DNA of 25,436 nt, taken from the NCBI GenBank assembly GCA_964539515.1, contig CAZIJO010000066.1:1-25436 (forward strand), read 5' to 3'. How positions within the stretch are numbered: position 1 is the first letter of the stretch; every line of letters starts with the position of its first letter. Both the position numbers and the translations under genes were made by a program. The stretch comes from JADLHS01 sp964539515. Lineage in GTDB: Bacteria > Verrucomicrobiota > Verrucomicrobiia > Limisphaerales > JADLHS01. The notes below the pieces were generated by a model. That model had not been told where the DNA came from. It saw nothing but the letters and a program-made list of their open reading frames with translations, and made no database searches. Of this stretch, positions 15,039-24,600 are shown piece by piece.

Positions 15039-16403
15039 TCAAGGGAGCAGTTCCACGCACATCAATTCCCGCGCATCACGAAGGAAAAGCCGGCCATCCG
15101 CGTAGGCAGGATTGCACCAGTTCGCTCCGCAGACCTGCGCCCGGCCAAGTTCCTTGAATTCCGACGGGTTTGCGGCAAAGAGCACCAGTTCGCCCACGTC
15201 GGTAAGCAGCAGCACATTCCGGCCGAGCGCCAGGAAAGCCGCGTGCCCTCTTTCGGCAGTCGTGGGGGTGTAGCCCTCCTTGGACCACATCGTTTTGCCA
15301 GTTTGCGCATCCAGGCAGAAAATATTCCTGTTTGGCCCCAGACCGTAGAGGTAGCCCCCCACGGCGATCGGACTGGCAAAATTCATCGTGTGCTCCTTGG
15401 TTTCCCATTTAATGCTCGCAAACCACTTCGGAGCCGGTGAGGGGGCGGCAGCCTCGTTCCGGGCAGGGGATCCGGGAGTGATTTCTGCGCCAATCATGCC
15501 CCGCTGGTGCGAAGCCACCATGACGACATTCCCGACAACGACCGGGGTGGTCACGTGGCGGCCGTAGGTTGAGCTCAGCGGCACGCGCCACAACAGTTCG
15601 CCATCCTGGAGATTCAGACCGATCAGACCTTCCACTGTAAACGCCACCACCTGCTTTGGATCCGCATCCCCAATCCGGGCAGTGATGGGTGCGGCATTGC
15701 CTGCCCGGTCATTCTGAGATTTCCAGAGCACGGCCCCGGTCTGCTTGTCGAGACACACAATCCCGGCGCCATTGGTGTCCCCCACCGTCACCAACAGTCG
15801 CTGATGATCCACCAGTGGGGATCCCGTGTAACCATGGCGATGCGCCCCCTGCGCCGTTCCCCTTTCTCCCGAGAAGACGGCCCCGAAATCCCGGGCATAG
15901 TTAACCCGCCACTTGAGCTGCCCATCGGTCACCGCGAGGCATCGCAATTCACCTTTGCAGGATTGCGCATACACCCGGTCGCCATCAACCAGTGGAGTGC
16001 AGCGTGGGCCCGGCGCGCTTTGCGTGTCCTTGAAGGCATCATCAATCGGCGCCCGCCACAGTTCACGGCCCGTACCCCGGTCGAGGGCATGAAGCGTTTC
16101 CTTGTCTTCCTGGTTGTCCAGGTAGAAGACCCGGTCTGCGGCCACAACGGGTGAGGCAAAACCATCGCCGATCCTGATCCGCCAGATCTGGCGAGGCACT
16201 CGCGGCAGTGTTTCGGGGACCGAGCCCCCCGGAGGAACATGGCCGTCACGCAGGGGGCCGCGCCAGCCCGGCCAGTCGGAGGCGAAACCGCTTTCACTCG
16301 GCAGCACTAGGCAGCCAGCAGCGATAGCCAGGAACAACAAGCCCCTTGGGCGGCACGAATTACAGTGAGGTCGGACGGTGGCAAAGGGTGGTTTAGCTGT
16401 CAT
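15039..16403 (-). CDS. Exported PQQ-like beta-propeller protein
   Basis: A 454-residue protein with a signal peptide (hydrophobic GLLFLAIAAGCLVL at residues about 21-34). The mature N-terminus DWPGWRGPLRDG is typical of large families in Planctomycetes and Verrucomicrobia. The rest is a string of PQQ-enzyme repeats: LHALDRGTGRELWR, IVCLDKQTGAVLWK, LIGLNLQDGELLWR and IFCLDAQTGKTMWS, giving a seven- or eight-bladed propeller. There is no alcohol-dehydrogenase active-site signature that I can point to, so it may be a non-enzymatic binding or scaffold protein. It lies between the two copies of the repeat. Confidence 0.85.
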   Translation of the reverse strand: MTAKPPFATVRPHCNSCRPRGLLFLAIAAGCLVLPSESGFASDWPGWRGPLRDGHVPPGGSVPETLPRVPRQIWRIRIGDGFASPVVAADRVFYLDNQEDKETLHALDRGTGRELWRAPIDDAFKDTQSAPGPRCTPLVDGDRVYAQSCKGELRCLAVTDGQLKWRVNYARDFGAVFSGERGTAQGAHRHGYTGSPLVDHQRLLVTVGDTNGAGIVCLDKQTGAVLWKSQNDRAGNAAPITARIGDADPKQVVAFTVEGLIGLNLQDGELLWRVPLSSTYGRHVTTPVVVGNVVMVASHQRGMIGAEITPGSPARNEAAAPSPAPKWFASIKWETKEHTMNFASPIAVGGYLYGLGPNRNIFCLDAQTGKTMWSKEGYTPTTAERGHAAFLALGRNVLLLTDVGELVLFAANPSEFKELGRAQVCGANWCNPAYADGRLFLRDARELMCVELLP

Positions 16404-16541
16404 CGCTCAATAGATCGATCTTTAGAAAGCATTTTTGGCTTCGCGAGTCCAGTCTCAGTGCTTGCTCCAAGTCGTTGATGTTTCGCTTTCTGGATCATTC
16501 CATCGGTGGGTTCCGGATCCGCCCTGATGGCGGTTTACCTG

Positions 16542-16668
16542 TGTCCCCCATAATGGTGACTGGTGAACGAACGGGGCTTCGGTGATCCTAGCATTGTTGT
16601 TAGGCGCTGCGTTCTCAGTGCCGTGTGTGAAAAGGCCGGACTTGTTACCCGGCCTTTCTCTTTGTACG
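16542..16668 (+). repeat. Dispersed repeat / possible RNA gene, copy 2
   Basis: This is the second copy of the unit at 13376-13501, in the same orientation. The 24-base head (16542-16565) differs from copy 1 at two places. The 37-base middle (16566-16602) is unrelated, and the 66-base tail (16603-16668) is identical. It begins 89 bases beyond the stop of the minus-strand outer-membrane protein gene. Confidence 0.75.
16631..16657. terminator. Terminator-like hairpin in repeat copy 2
   Basis: AAAGGCCGG (16631-16639) pairs with CCGGCCTTT (16649-16657), same as in copy 1. It would end minus-strand transcription after the outer-membrane protein gene, or end a plus-strand RNA starting in the repeat. 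Confidence 0.6.
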
Positions 16669-16757
16669 AGGCTATTGCTCCTCGCCTCCTCGCCGCAATG
16701 GGAAAGCTCGAAGGTGGGTTGATTATCGTAATTGCGGTCCAGCGCACAGACAGCGCA

Positions 16758-17270
16758 CTAAAATCCCCAACCAAACGTAAGCCCATACACTAAAGCCTGC
16801 GACTCCCGGGTAAAATCCCCGGACAATTCCGGTGCCAGGGTGAAATGGCCGAATTTAAAGTCGTAACCAACGGATATCCGGCCTAAGAACTCGCTATCCT
16901 GACCGTTGAACTCGACCCCTGGTCCGACCGAGAGTTTCAACTCCCGCCACGGATGCCAGCTTATTGGCAAAACGACGGCGAGGTCGCGTCCTTCGCCAAA
17001 CACGACATCCTCCAGCAGCCCGCCTACGCCCCACGCCGGCGCGAGGCGATACTCGTATTCCAAGCCGAGCGCGCCGCCGCTTTCGGCTTCACCAGCCTCG
17101 AACCGCGTAACCCCGCCGAGAAAAAGTCCGACGTGATGCCGATGGTCGACCCCGGGGGACTCCCCCTCGTTCAGTGGATGGCGAATGCTTGCGGGTTCTT
17201 GTGCCAGGAGACTGCCCAAACCGGCCGTCGCCAGAGTTAACGATAGGATGAATTTGAGTTGTCGATTCAT
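16758..17270 (-). CDS. Small outer-membrane beta-barrel-like protein
   Basis: A 170-residue protein with a Sec signal (MNRQLKFILSLTLATAGLGS, cleavage near LLAQ). The mature part has alternating hydrophobic strands: HHVGLFLGGVTRFE, GGALGLEYEYRL, LKLSVGPGVEF and GRISVGYDFKFG. It ends in LTFGWGF, and a C-terminal Phe is the usual signal for outer-membrane assembly. Six to eight strands fit the length. It resembles many unassigned outer-membrane or porin-like barrels; no ligand can be inferred. Its start is the ATG at 17270. Confidence 0.7.
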   Translation of the reverse strand: MNRQLKFILSLTLATAGLGSLLAQEPASIRHPLNEGESPGVDHRHHVGLFLGGVTRFEAGEAESGGALGLEYEYRLAPAWGVGGLLEDVVFGEGRDLAVVLPISWHPWRELKLSVGPGVEFNGQDSEFLGRISVGYDFKFGHFTLAPELSGDFTRESQALVYGLTFGWGF

Positions 17271-17591
17271 AGCTGTTTTGTGACTCAGTACTTTTCGCGG
17301 AATAAAGCAAACACCGAGTCCGCCTTATTACCCAGCTCGGGCTGGGGGGCAGAGCGGCGGCGGGTGATAGTCGTGCACCCACTGATTTCCTTTTGGGTTG
17401 ATTCTGCTTCGAAGCGAAACATTCGACCAAACAATGGGTGCGCTGTTTCGGTCCCAAAACCTGCGCCGCCGGGCCGCCTGCACTGCGGAATGCTTATGAG
17501 GCGGGTCACTAGTTGCTAACCGCATCTTGGCCAAACCAACTCGCGGATTGATTGCCGCCGAAGCCATTCCCGAAGCGTGCACGGGTGCCGG
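17271..17591. other. Intergenic region with a nested hairpin element
   Basis: This 321-base gap lies between the inositol-phosphatase-like gene and the outer-membrane protein gene (both minus). A nested inverted-repeat element is visible at 17375-17441. A minus frame of about 74 codons exists here from a GTG at 17509, but I do not recognise it and do not call it. Confidence 0.45.
17375..17441. other. Nested stem-loop element
   Basis: GCACCCA (17375-17381) pairs with TGGGTGC (17435-17441). Inside it, TTGG[G]TTGA (17393-17401) pairs with TCGACCAA (17423-17430) with one bulge and one G-T pair. At the centre GCTTCGAAGC (17406-17415) is a perfect palindrome. It sits about 105 bases upstream of the outer-membrane protein start, so it may belong to that gene's 5' leader. 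Confidence 0.4.
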
Positions 17592-18416
17592 TTAACCCTG
17601 GGTGCCGCGTGTCTCTCTCACAATTGCCATGACCTGGACATGGAGTGCTGGGGCGCCAGCAAGCACGGCATACGTTTTCGCACCGGCTGACCGCGAGATG
17701 TCCAGATTGAGCCGTCCCCCATGCACATCCGTGTAACAGCCACCAGCCTCCTGGACGATGAGCATGGGAGCGGCGATGTCCCAAAGGCGCGTGCTCTGAT
17801 TGATCATGCCGCCCAACTTGCCCTCGGCCGTGTAGGCCGGGTCCATCAGGCTGTTGGTGGCGCGAACATTTCGCACGCGCCGAAGGAGTCGTGCCAGGAG
17901 CGCAACATCGCACTCGGCCTCCGCGTCGCTAGCGCCACCGTCCATGCCGTAGGCCCACAGGACATCCTCTAATCTCTGACCCGGCGTCACGGAGATTCGC
18001 CCGCCATTTTTGTACGCACCGGCTCCGGTCTCCGCAGTATAAGTGTCGCCACTGACTGGGACGTGCATCACGCCAGCAACTGGCTGCGCGCCGCGGAGCA
18101 CGGCGATCATTACGCCAAACCACGGAATGCCGGCTGCGAAGTTTGAGGTGCCATCCAGCGGATCGACAATCCACGTGTATTCCGAATCCCGCAGATCGCT
18201 GCCGGCCTCTTCTGCAATGATGGAATGGTTCGGAAACCGGCTGCGGATTCCCCGGATAATGATGCCCTCGGCGCATGTGTCGGCGGCCGTAACGACATTG
18301 CTCTGGTCGCCTTTCTTTGCAATGACCTGGGCCGTGCCAAAAGTGGCAAGCAGGGAGTGACCGGCTTCCTGCGCAAGTTCCACCGCAGCGCGAAGCAGGC
18401 TGTCAGGCGGGTTCAT
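17592..18416 (-). CDS. Inositol-monophosphatase-family phosphatase
   Basis: A 274-residue member of the IMPase/FBPase/CysQ superfamily. The metal-binding motifs are complete: E69-E70 in IIAEEAG, D85 and D88 in WIVDPLDGTSNF, and D213 in RLWDIAAP. These Mg-dependent, Li-sensitive enzymes remove phosphate from inositol 1-phosphate, 3'-phosphoadenosine phosphate or related small molecules. The sequence alone does not tell which; it is closest in style to SuhB-like proteins. The ATG at 18416 is used; a GTG at 18428 is also in frame. No obvious operon partner explains its substrate. Confidence 0.88.
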   Translation of the reverse strand: MNPPDSLLRAAVELAQEAGHSLLATFGTAQVIAKKGDQSNVVTAADTCAEGIIIRGIRSRFPNHSIIAEEAGSDLRDSEYTWIVDPLDGTSNFAAGIPWFGVMIAVLRGAQPVAGVMHVPVSGDTYTAETGAGAYKNGGRISVTPGQRLEDVLWAYGMDGGASDAEAECDVALLARLLRRVRNVRATNSLMDPAYTAEGKLGGMINQSTRLWDIAAPMLIVQEAGGCYTDVHGGRLNLDISRSAGAKTYAVLAGAPALHVQVMAIVRETRGTQG

Positions 18417-18497
18417 GGAAATGGACACGCTGTTGGGTGCTGGTTCGACGGTCCGGACCTTCGAGGCAAGCCAAAGTTTTGGGGGACGTCACCATGC

Positions 18498-19427
18498 TCA
18501 ATGCCAGACTTCTCCCTTGGTCGCATCTCCCGGCACATCGAGCACCTGCACGCTCGACACCGTTTTCATGGTTTTGTGGTCGGCGAAAGTCCAGAGCACC
18601 TGCCTGGCCGGTGTTACTTCAATGATGTGTGGGCCGCTGCCCAGCTGGCCGTGGCCCTGCCAGTTCGACATCACCGTGTTGCCATTGGGCAAACGGTGCA
18701 AACCGGTCATCAACTTCAAACTGATCCCCGGCAGATCACCGCTCTTGATTTCCCATACCGTCCGGCCTTGGGCATCCACCTCGAACACCCGGGCCCCGTC
18801 CGGCAACAGGTCGCCGCAGGCAATGAGGGTGTGGCCATCGGCCAGCCGCACGACGCTGTGCGGGCCGCTTGGGGCGGGGATCTCGCGCACCACTTTTCCC
18901 TGGACGTCGTATTCGCGCACCACCTGGTCGCCGTAGTGCGCGACGAGGTAATGGCCGTTGGCGAGCTGACGGGCATTGCGCATGTAAAGATGGCCACCAT
19001 CCTTGCCTTGCGGGAGCAGCCGGATCTCCCGGGCTACTTTCCCCGAGGGTTCGACTTCGAGCAGGCGGCCCGCGTTGCACTCGCCGATAAAGGTATTGCC
19101 GTTGGGCAGTCGTTGGCAGGCGTAAATCTCACTCTTGGATTCATAGTTGAAGACGACCTGATTCGACCGCGTGACTTCTTTCACCCCGTGGCCGGTCGTG
19201 AAAAGCAGGTTGCCATTTGGCAGCGACCACACCTCGTCGCAACTCGGAGCCGGATGCTCCCACTCCACCTGGCCATTGGCCGCCACAATAAACACCTTGC
19301 CTAAAACGTAATCTGCGCAGGCGAAACGGTGTCCGGCAGCAAAGGCCGGCGCCGCCAGGTAACAAAGGAGGCCCACCGACAAAGCGCCGATACGGTGAGT
19401 CGAAATCGCAGAGAGTAGTTTTCTCAT
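18498..19427 (-). CDS. Exported beta-propeller protein with LPNGN repeats
   Basis: A 309-residue protein with a signal peptide ending near PAFA (residue about 30). The mature part repeats a blade motif at least five times: SLPNGNLLF, RLPNGNTFI, QLANGHYLV, RLADGHTLI and RLPNGNTVM, alternating with strands of the VFEVDAQGRTVWEI type. This is the pattern of PQQ-like or arylsulfotransferase-like propellers common in Verrucomicrobia. No catalytic residue set can be named. It probably works outside the cytoplasm as a binding protein. The gene is followed by a 81-base gap to the phosphatase gene's start. Confidence 0.75.
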   Translation of the reverse strand: MRKLLSAISTHRIGALSVGLLCYLAAPAFAAGHRFACADYVLGKVFIVAANGQVEWEHPAPSCDEVWSLPNGNLLFTTGHGVKEVTRSNQVVFNYESKSEIYACQRLPNGNTFIGECNAGRLLEVEPSGKVAREIRLLPQGKDGGHLYMRNARQLANGHYLVAHYGDQVVREYDVQGKVVREIPAPSGPHSVVRLADGHTLIACGDLLPDGARVFEVDAQGRTVWEIKSGDLPGISLKLMTGLHRLPNGNTVMSNWQGHGQLGSGPHIIEVTPARQVLWTFADHKTMKTVSSVQVLDVPGDATKGEVWH

Positions 19428-19523
19428 AGGATAGGCCGAACCATTGTTGTTTACGGGACTCGAATTTCCGCAGAGGTGCCGTTATATCTCTCCCCCCACG
19501 TCACGTCCAGGTCCTGCGGCGGC

Positions 19524-19552
19524 AAGTAACCGATTCCAGATGCGCGTGTCAA
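19524..19552 (-). promoter_or_regulatory. Weak candidate promoter for the LPNGN propeller gene
   Basis: On the minus strand a perfect TTGACA (19547-19552) stands 17 bases from TTACTT (19524-19529). The -10 is poor and the start is about 95 bases from the ATG at 19427, so this is tentative. Confidence 0.25.
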
Positions 19553-19607
19553 GATTCGCGCTCGTTGAAAATCGGAGGGGATGCCAAGCGGGCGGAGTCG
19601 CTGAGAT

Positions 19608-20105
19608 TCATAAGCCCGCGATCTCCGGCCACAAGCTTTCGAGGTCCGATTCCGCCAGGGCTTTCGCCCGGATTGTCTCCTGGCCCGCCACATCCATTGC
19701 CATCTGCAGCCAGCGGAGCGAGTGGCTTCGTTGGCCGAGGTGGCAATCGTAGCAGGCGAGGCCAAAGTGAACGCCCCATTCGTTTGGGAACTTATGTGCG
19801 ACGGCAAAGAGGACCTGGCGGGCTTCGGCGGTTCGCTCCTGTTTGCGGAGCGCGCGGGCCAGGTGGACGGGGCCAAAACTCGAATCCGGCATCAGCGTGC
19901 AAAGGGTGCCAGCCAACTCCGCGGCGTAACCCCATGCCTGCGCGGCGCAGCAAATCAGGACGCGCACCTGCAACACCTCCGGATGGTTATGCAAATCCGG
20001 GGACAGGTTGTCCAATTCCACGCTGGCTTCAGTATGGTTGCCCAGTTCGAGCCAACCGTGGGCGGCCTGCAAGCAAAGGGAATCGGGGTGCGTTAGTTTC
20101 TTCAC
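19608..20105 (-). CDS. TPR-repeat protein
   Basis: A 165-residue soluble protein made of about four tetratricopeptide-like helix pairs: AAHGWLELGNHTEASVELDN, then VLQVRVLICCAAQAWGYAAE, FGPVHLARALRKQERTAEAR and WGVHFGLACYDCHLGQRSHS. It has no signal peptide. Such short TPR proteins are common in Verrucomicrobia and serve as protein-binding modules; partners are unknown. It starts with GTG, which is the most upstream possible start because an in-frame TAA precedes it directly. It is followed by a 180-base gap to the propeller gene. Confidence 0.7.
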   Translation of the reverse strand: MKKLTHPDSLCLQAAHGWLELGNHTEASVELDNLSPDLHNHPEVLQVRVLICCAAQAWGYAAELAGTLCTLMPDSSFGPVHLARALRKQERTAEARQVLFAVAHKFPNEWGVHFGLACYDCHLGQRSHSLRWLQMAMDVAGQETIRAKALAESDLESLWPEIAGL

Positions 20106-20339
20106 TTAAAGCCGAAGCTAAGCCGGCCGTGCGTGGGATGCAACCGGCCCAATCCTTCTCCCTGTCGCCGATCCTCAGGCCTTGAAGATTGACCCTCGGC
20201 GGATGGCAAACCTGATGAGATGCCGGACCGAGCGGAAATGGGATCAATCCGTCCAGGCCTGCGCCGTGGGCTTCGGTCTCGCGGGGGGGCGGCCTAAAGT
20301 GGAGTTGCGCGTCGCTGGTAATGGGGGAAGATTGAAACC

Positions 20340-21689
20340 ATGAAGCCCGATCCCGCCCATAAGGACACGGTTTTTCCAACGGCGGCTGACGTGCGCACGC
20401 AATCATCCGCCGCGTCCCGCTCGCCACAAATTGATGCGGAAATGCAACGGCTCCATCATGAGTTGGAAGTCCGCCAGCTCGAATTGGAACGGCAGAATCG
20501 GGAGCTGCGACGGGCCAAGGATGAAATCGAGTACGGTCTGGAGCGTTACACCGAGCTTTTCCACTTGGCGCCGGTGGGGTATTTCAATCTCACGGCGGAC
20601 GGCACGGTCCGGCTTGCCAACCTCACCAGCGCCCGGCTGCTGGGGGGGGAGCGCGCCCAGGATTTGTTCGGCCAGCATTTCGTTTCGCTGGTGGCGGAAA
20701 GCGACCGGAATATTTTTCGCGAATTTCTCGCGCGACTATTTCGATCCGCTTGCCATGAAACTTGTGAACTGGCGTTGGCGACCGAAGACCGGCCGCCGCG
20801 GTTTGTCCGCTTGGAGGGCAAATACGACCCGGACGGCGAACGCTGCCGCGTGGTGATGCTGGACATTACCGAGCGCCGGTTGGCCGAGGCGAAGCTCCGG
20901 GAAAGCGAGGCGCGGTTGAGTTTCGCCCTGCAAACGATCCAGGTCGGGGCCTGGGAACTTGACCTGCGGGACAACACCGCGCAGCGCACTCTGATCCACG
21001 ATCAGATTTTTGGTTATCAGACCCTGTTGCCCCAGTGGACTTACGAACTGGCCCTGGAACACGTCCTGCCGGAGGACCGTCCGGAGGTGGAGCGGCGATT
21101 CCACGCGGCGATTGCGGCGCAAGCCGACTGGGATTTCGAATTCCGGATTCGCCGTGCCGATGGTGCGGTACGGTGGATTTGGGCCGCCGGCCATTATCGG
21201 CCCGATGTGGCCAACCACCCGGGACGCATGGCGGGCATCGTGCAGGACATCACCGAACGCAAACAGGCAGCCGAGGCCGCCCGGGAGAGCGAAGCCTTCG
21301 TCCGTGATGTGATCAACTCGCTTTCCGCTCATGTTGCGGTGCTCGACGCGCAGGGCGTCATCGTGGCGGTCAATCAGGCCTGGCAACGCTTTGCCGCCGA
21401 GAATGCCGGCGATGCCGCGAAGGTCAGCATCGGAGCGAACTACCTGGAGGTTTGCCAATCGCACCTGGATCTGGCGGCGGACAGAATCCCACAAGCGGCG
21501 TTGCAGGGCATTCGGGCGGTCCTCAACGGCCACCAGCCATCCTTCTCGCTGGAGTATCCCTGCCATTCTCCGACCGAGGAGCGTTGGTTCCTCATGAAGG
21601 TCCAGCCGCTGGGGGGAAACCGCAAAGGCGTGGTGATCGCGCATGAGAACATCACTGCGCTCAAGCAGTTGAAGCAGCAGCTTCCTTAA
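20340..21689 (+). CDS. Triple-PAS sensor protein without an output domain
   Basis: A 449-residue protein. Residues about 30-66 are a coiled coil (EMQRLHHELEVRQLELERQ and on). PAS domain 1 covers about 68-180 (FHLAPVGYFNLTADGTVRL to VVMLDITERR). PAS 2 covers about 188-318 and ends MAGIVQDITERKQA. PAS 3 covers about 325-445 (HVAVLDAQGVIVAVNQAWQ to GVVIAHENITALKQL). There is no histidine-kinase, GGDEF, EAL or phosphatase domain after the last PAS, which stops seven residues later. It may act by protein-protein contact, or be a shortened kinase. Its last 29 bases overlap the end of the polymerase gene on the other strand. GGGGGAAG upstream of the ATG may serve as a ribosome-binding site. Confidence 0.85.
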   Translation: MKPDPAHKDTVFPTAADVRTQSSAASRSPQIDAEMQRLHHELEVRQLELERQNRELRRAKDEIEYGLERYTELFHLAPVGYFNLTADGTVRLANLTSARLLGGERAQDLFGQHFVSLVAESDRNIFREFLARLFRSACHETCELALATEDRPPRFVRLEGKYDPDGERCRVVMLDITERRLAEAKLRESEARLSFALQTIQVGAWELDLRDNTAQRTLIHDQIFGYQTLLPQWTYELALEHVLPEDRPEVERRFHAAIAAQADWDFEFRIRRADGAVRWIWAAGHYRPDVANHPGRMAGIVQDITERKQAAEAARESEAFVRDVINSLSAHVAVLDAQGVIVAVNQAWQRFAAENAGDAAKVSIGANYLEVCQSHLDLAADRIPQAALQGIRAVLNGHQPSFSLEYPCHSPTEERWFLMKVQPLGGNRKGVVIAHENITALKQLKQQLP

Positions 21690-24600
21690 GCGCGTCCGTC
21701 CGGGTGCGGGGTTTTCCGGCGCGAAGAACCCGGAGACTGAATCCCCGCCCATTCTCGAAAGGCTCAACTCGGGCCTCGATTTCCAAAACAGGATACCGAA
21801 TGGTGGCGAGGCCGTAGCTCTTGTACGTCTGCGCGAACAACTCGGTTTCGACGATGCCCGTCCAGTCGGCGAGGGAGAGGAACTTCATCGGTTCGCCGGT
21901 GATTTGGTGATGCGTGCGCTGCTCGACGACGAGCCCGCAGGTTGTAATCGTTTCCCCGACGAATTCCCCCAGCCGGTTCACGGGACAGTAGGTGTCCCAC
22001 GCCACGTCGGGGAATAGTTCGAGCGGATGACCGCTGACCGCATAGCCAAACAGGTCCGTTTCGGCCTGCAGTTTGTCCTGACGGGTGGGCTCCGCGAGTG
22101 GAATCACCACCAGTTGTTCCAGTCCGGGCGGCGCGATGAGCCAGCCCTGGTTTGGTTCGGCATTCGAGGAATACGTTTTGACGAGATGCTGGGCCTGCCA
22201 GAACTGGCGGGTGCGCGTTTCGCCGAACTCGTCGAAGGCCCCGGCTCGAATCATGGCCTCCAATTCCTCCGCCGCGGGCGCGACCCGGTGGAAGAAATCC
22301 GCCAACGAGGCGAATCCGCCGCGCGCCCGGGCCTGCAGCAGGGCATCGGTGGTGCGGGCCGTGAGGCCCTTTACCCGTGTCACCGGCACGCGGATGCCAT
22401 TGCCGTGGGGAACAAATGCCGGCCCCGGCTCATTGATCGACGGCGGTCGGAAATTCAAACCGAGGCGATGGCTTTCGAGGACATAGACCAACGGGTGATA
22501 GAAGCCCTTGCCGTTGGTGAGCACCGCCGCCATGAACTCCGCCGGATAGTAGCGCTTGAGCCACGCCGATTGATACGCCTCGACCCCGTAGGCCGTGCTG
22601 TGGGCTTTGCAGAAGGCGTAACCGGCAAATCCAGTGACGAGCCCCCAAACCTCGATGGTCTTTTCCGGCGAATGCCCCCGGACCCGCGCCGAAGCGAAGA
22701 ATTCCCCGCGAATTTCCTCGATGACCGCGTGCTTCTGTTTGTTCAAGGCGCGACGCAAAAGATCGGCGCGCCCGGGGGGCAGGCCGGCAAAAGCTTCGCA
22801 GATTTGCAGGATATGTTCCTCGTAAACCACCAAACCGTAGGTGCTGCGCAAACATGCCTCCAGCGAGGGGTGCGGATAAGTGACCGGCTCCATTCCCTGA
22901 TAGCGCCGGGTGAACGCCCCTTTCTTGCCTTCATTGGCCGCACCCGGGCGGATGACGCTGACGATGGCCACCAGGCCATCAATCTCGCCGACGTTACACA
23001 TGCGGCACAGGCTCGTCATGGCGGGACTTTCAATGTGGTGCACCGCCCGGCCGTGGCCGCGGGCGATCATTTCCCAGACTTCCGGATCCCGCCACGGCTC
23101 CACGGCTTGCGGATCCCCCAGCAACAGTTGGCCGTCCGCTTGCTGCCGGGCGACGCAGCGCTCCAAATCAACCGCGATGCCGCGTGCGGCGAGCCCGGCC
23201 TTCACGTCCCGCATGACCGCCAGGCCGCCTTGCGCGAGGATGTCCATTTTGACCAGGCCAATGGCTTCGACCGAGTCCATGTCGAAGTGCGTGGTCGCGT
23301 AACCTTTGTTGGCGATGAAGGTGGGCGTGAGTTCGTGCAGCGGTTGACGCGACAACACCAACCCGCAGGGATGCATCTTCGGGTAGCGGGGCATGCCGTC
23401 CAAAAATTCCGCCATGTGAATGGCGGTCCGGTAGGGTTCCTCGTCCAGCGGCAAGTTGCGCGTTTCGGGGCTGGCCCGCAGCAGTTCAATCAAACCCGTG
23501 CCCCCCTTGGGCGCCGGCCCGTCCGGCACCCAGCCACCGCCGAAACCCCATGGAAAGTGTTCCGTAAACCTGCGCACCTCCCGCTCCGCCACCCCCAGCA
23601 CCTTGGCAACCTCGGCAAACGCGCTGCGCGCCTGGAAGGTGGAAAAGCCGCCCACGACGGCACAACGCTCCGGGCCGTACTTTTGGAAGACAAGCTTCAC
23701 CACGTCGTCTTTGACATCGTGGGCAAAATCAATGTCGATGTCCGGCAGCTTGTGCAGCGCCATGCGTTCCTTGTTCAAGAACCGTCGGAAATACAGATCG
23801 AAGCGAATGGGGCACACGCCGCTGATGCCCAGGCAATAGCAGACGAGACTGTCCGCGGCGCTGCCGCGGGTGATCCAGTCGATGTTCCGGCGCCGGCATT
23901 CCTGGAGAAAATCCCCGGTGATGAGAAAATATTCCTCGTAGCCAACGTCGTTGATGATCGCGAGTTCCTCCAGCGCCTGGGCCTGGAACTGCTCGGCGCG
24001 GGAACCGTAGCGGTCACGCAAACCGTTCAACACCAGCTGGCGCAAGTATTCACCCGGTGACAAGCCATCCGGCGGTGTGTAGGTGGGAAATTGCGGTGGC
24101 CCGAAGGGCAGGTCGAAGTGGCAGCGGTCCGCGATCTCCATCGTGCGCCGGATCCAATCGGGGTTGGCCGGACAAGCCTGGGCCATCTCCGCCGGCGTGC
24201 GCAAGTGCCAGCGCCCCGACTGCCGCTTTTCCGGATGGACCTCCCGCAGCAAGGTTAGCGTGCGGATGCTCTGCACGATATCGTACTTCTGGCGGTCGCC
24301 CGGGGCGGCATAGTGAACCGCCGGACACGCCACCGCCGCCGCCTCAAGCTTCTTTGCGGTCACCATGCGGTAAAAACTCCCCTGGAACAACTCCGCCAAC
24401 CGTTCGTCCGGGCTGACGGCAATCAAGCCGTCAGTGAAGCCGGTGAATTCATCGAGGCGATACGGCCGCCGCTGCTGGTCGGCGACGGAAGCTTCAGCGG
24501 CATTCCTGTCCGTTTGCTCGGCGTGCCGGGAAAGCAGGCGGCAGAGATTGGCATAGCCACGCGCTGATTCGACGTAGAGGAGCACCGGCTTTTCGGCCAC

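Larger units (their letters stand above)
16404..16757. other. Intergenic region with repeat copy 2
   Basis: This 354-base gap lies upstream of the PQQ-like gene and downstream of the outer-membrane protein gene, both on the minus strand. It holds repeat copy 2 (16542-16668), a short hairpin CCGCC/GGCGG (16519-16523 with 16529-16533), and a 10-base palindrome AGATCGATCT (16412-16421) eight bases upstream of the PQQ-like start. No gene is seen. Confidence 0.5.

Noticed and set aside
14951..15157. A 68-codon plus frame from a GTG with GGAGAA upstream
   Set aside because: It runs into the 3' end of the PQQ-like gene on the other strand and has no recognisable feature beyond the possible ribosome site.
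16542..16668. Idea that the repeat encodes a short peptide
   Set aside because: The two copies sit in different frames relative to their surrounding minus-strand reading frames, and the middle is unrelated, so conservation is at the nucleotide and not the protein level.
17285..17509. A 74-codon minus frame from a GTG upstream of the outer-membrane protein gene
   Set aside because: Weak start, no known motif, and it lies over the nested stem-loop element; not enough to call a gene.
18225..19304. A 359-codon plus-strand frame across the phosphatase and propeller genes
   Set aside because: It crosses two minus-strand genes with strong family motifs and has no domain of its own.
22027..24060. 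A 677-codon plus-strand reading frame opposite the polymerase gene
   Set aside because: The minus strand encodes clear polymerase motifs throughout. The plus frame is Arg/Pro/His-rich without a recognisable domain and is explained by the GC-rich third positions of the real gene.
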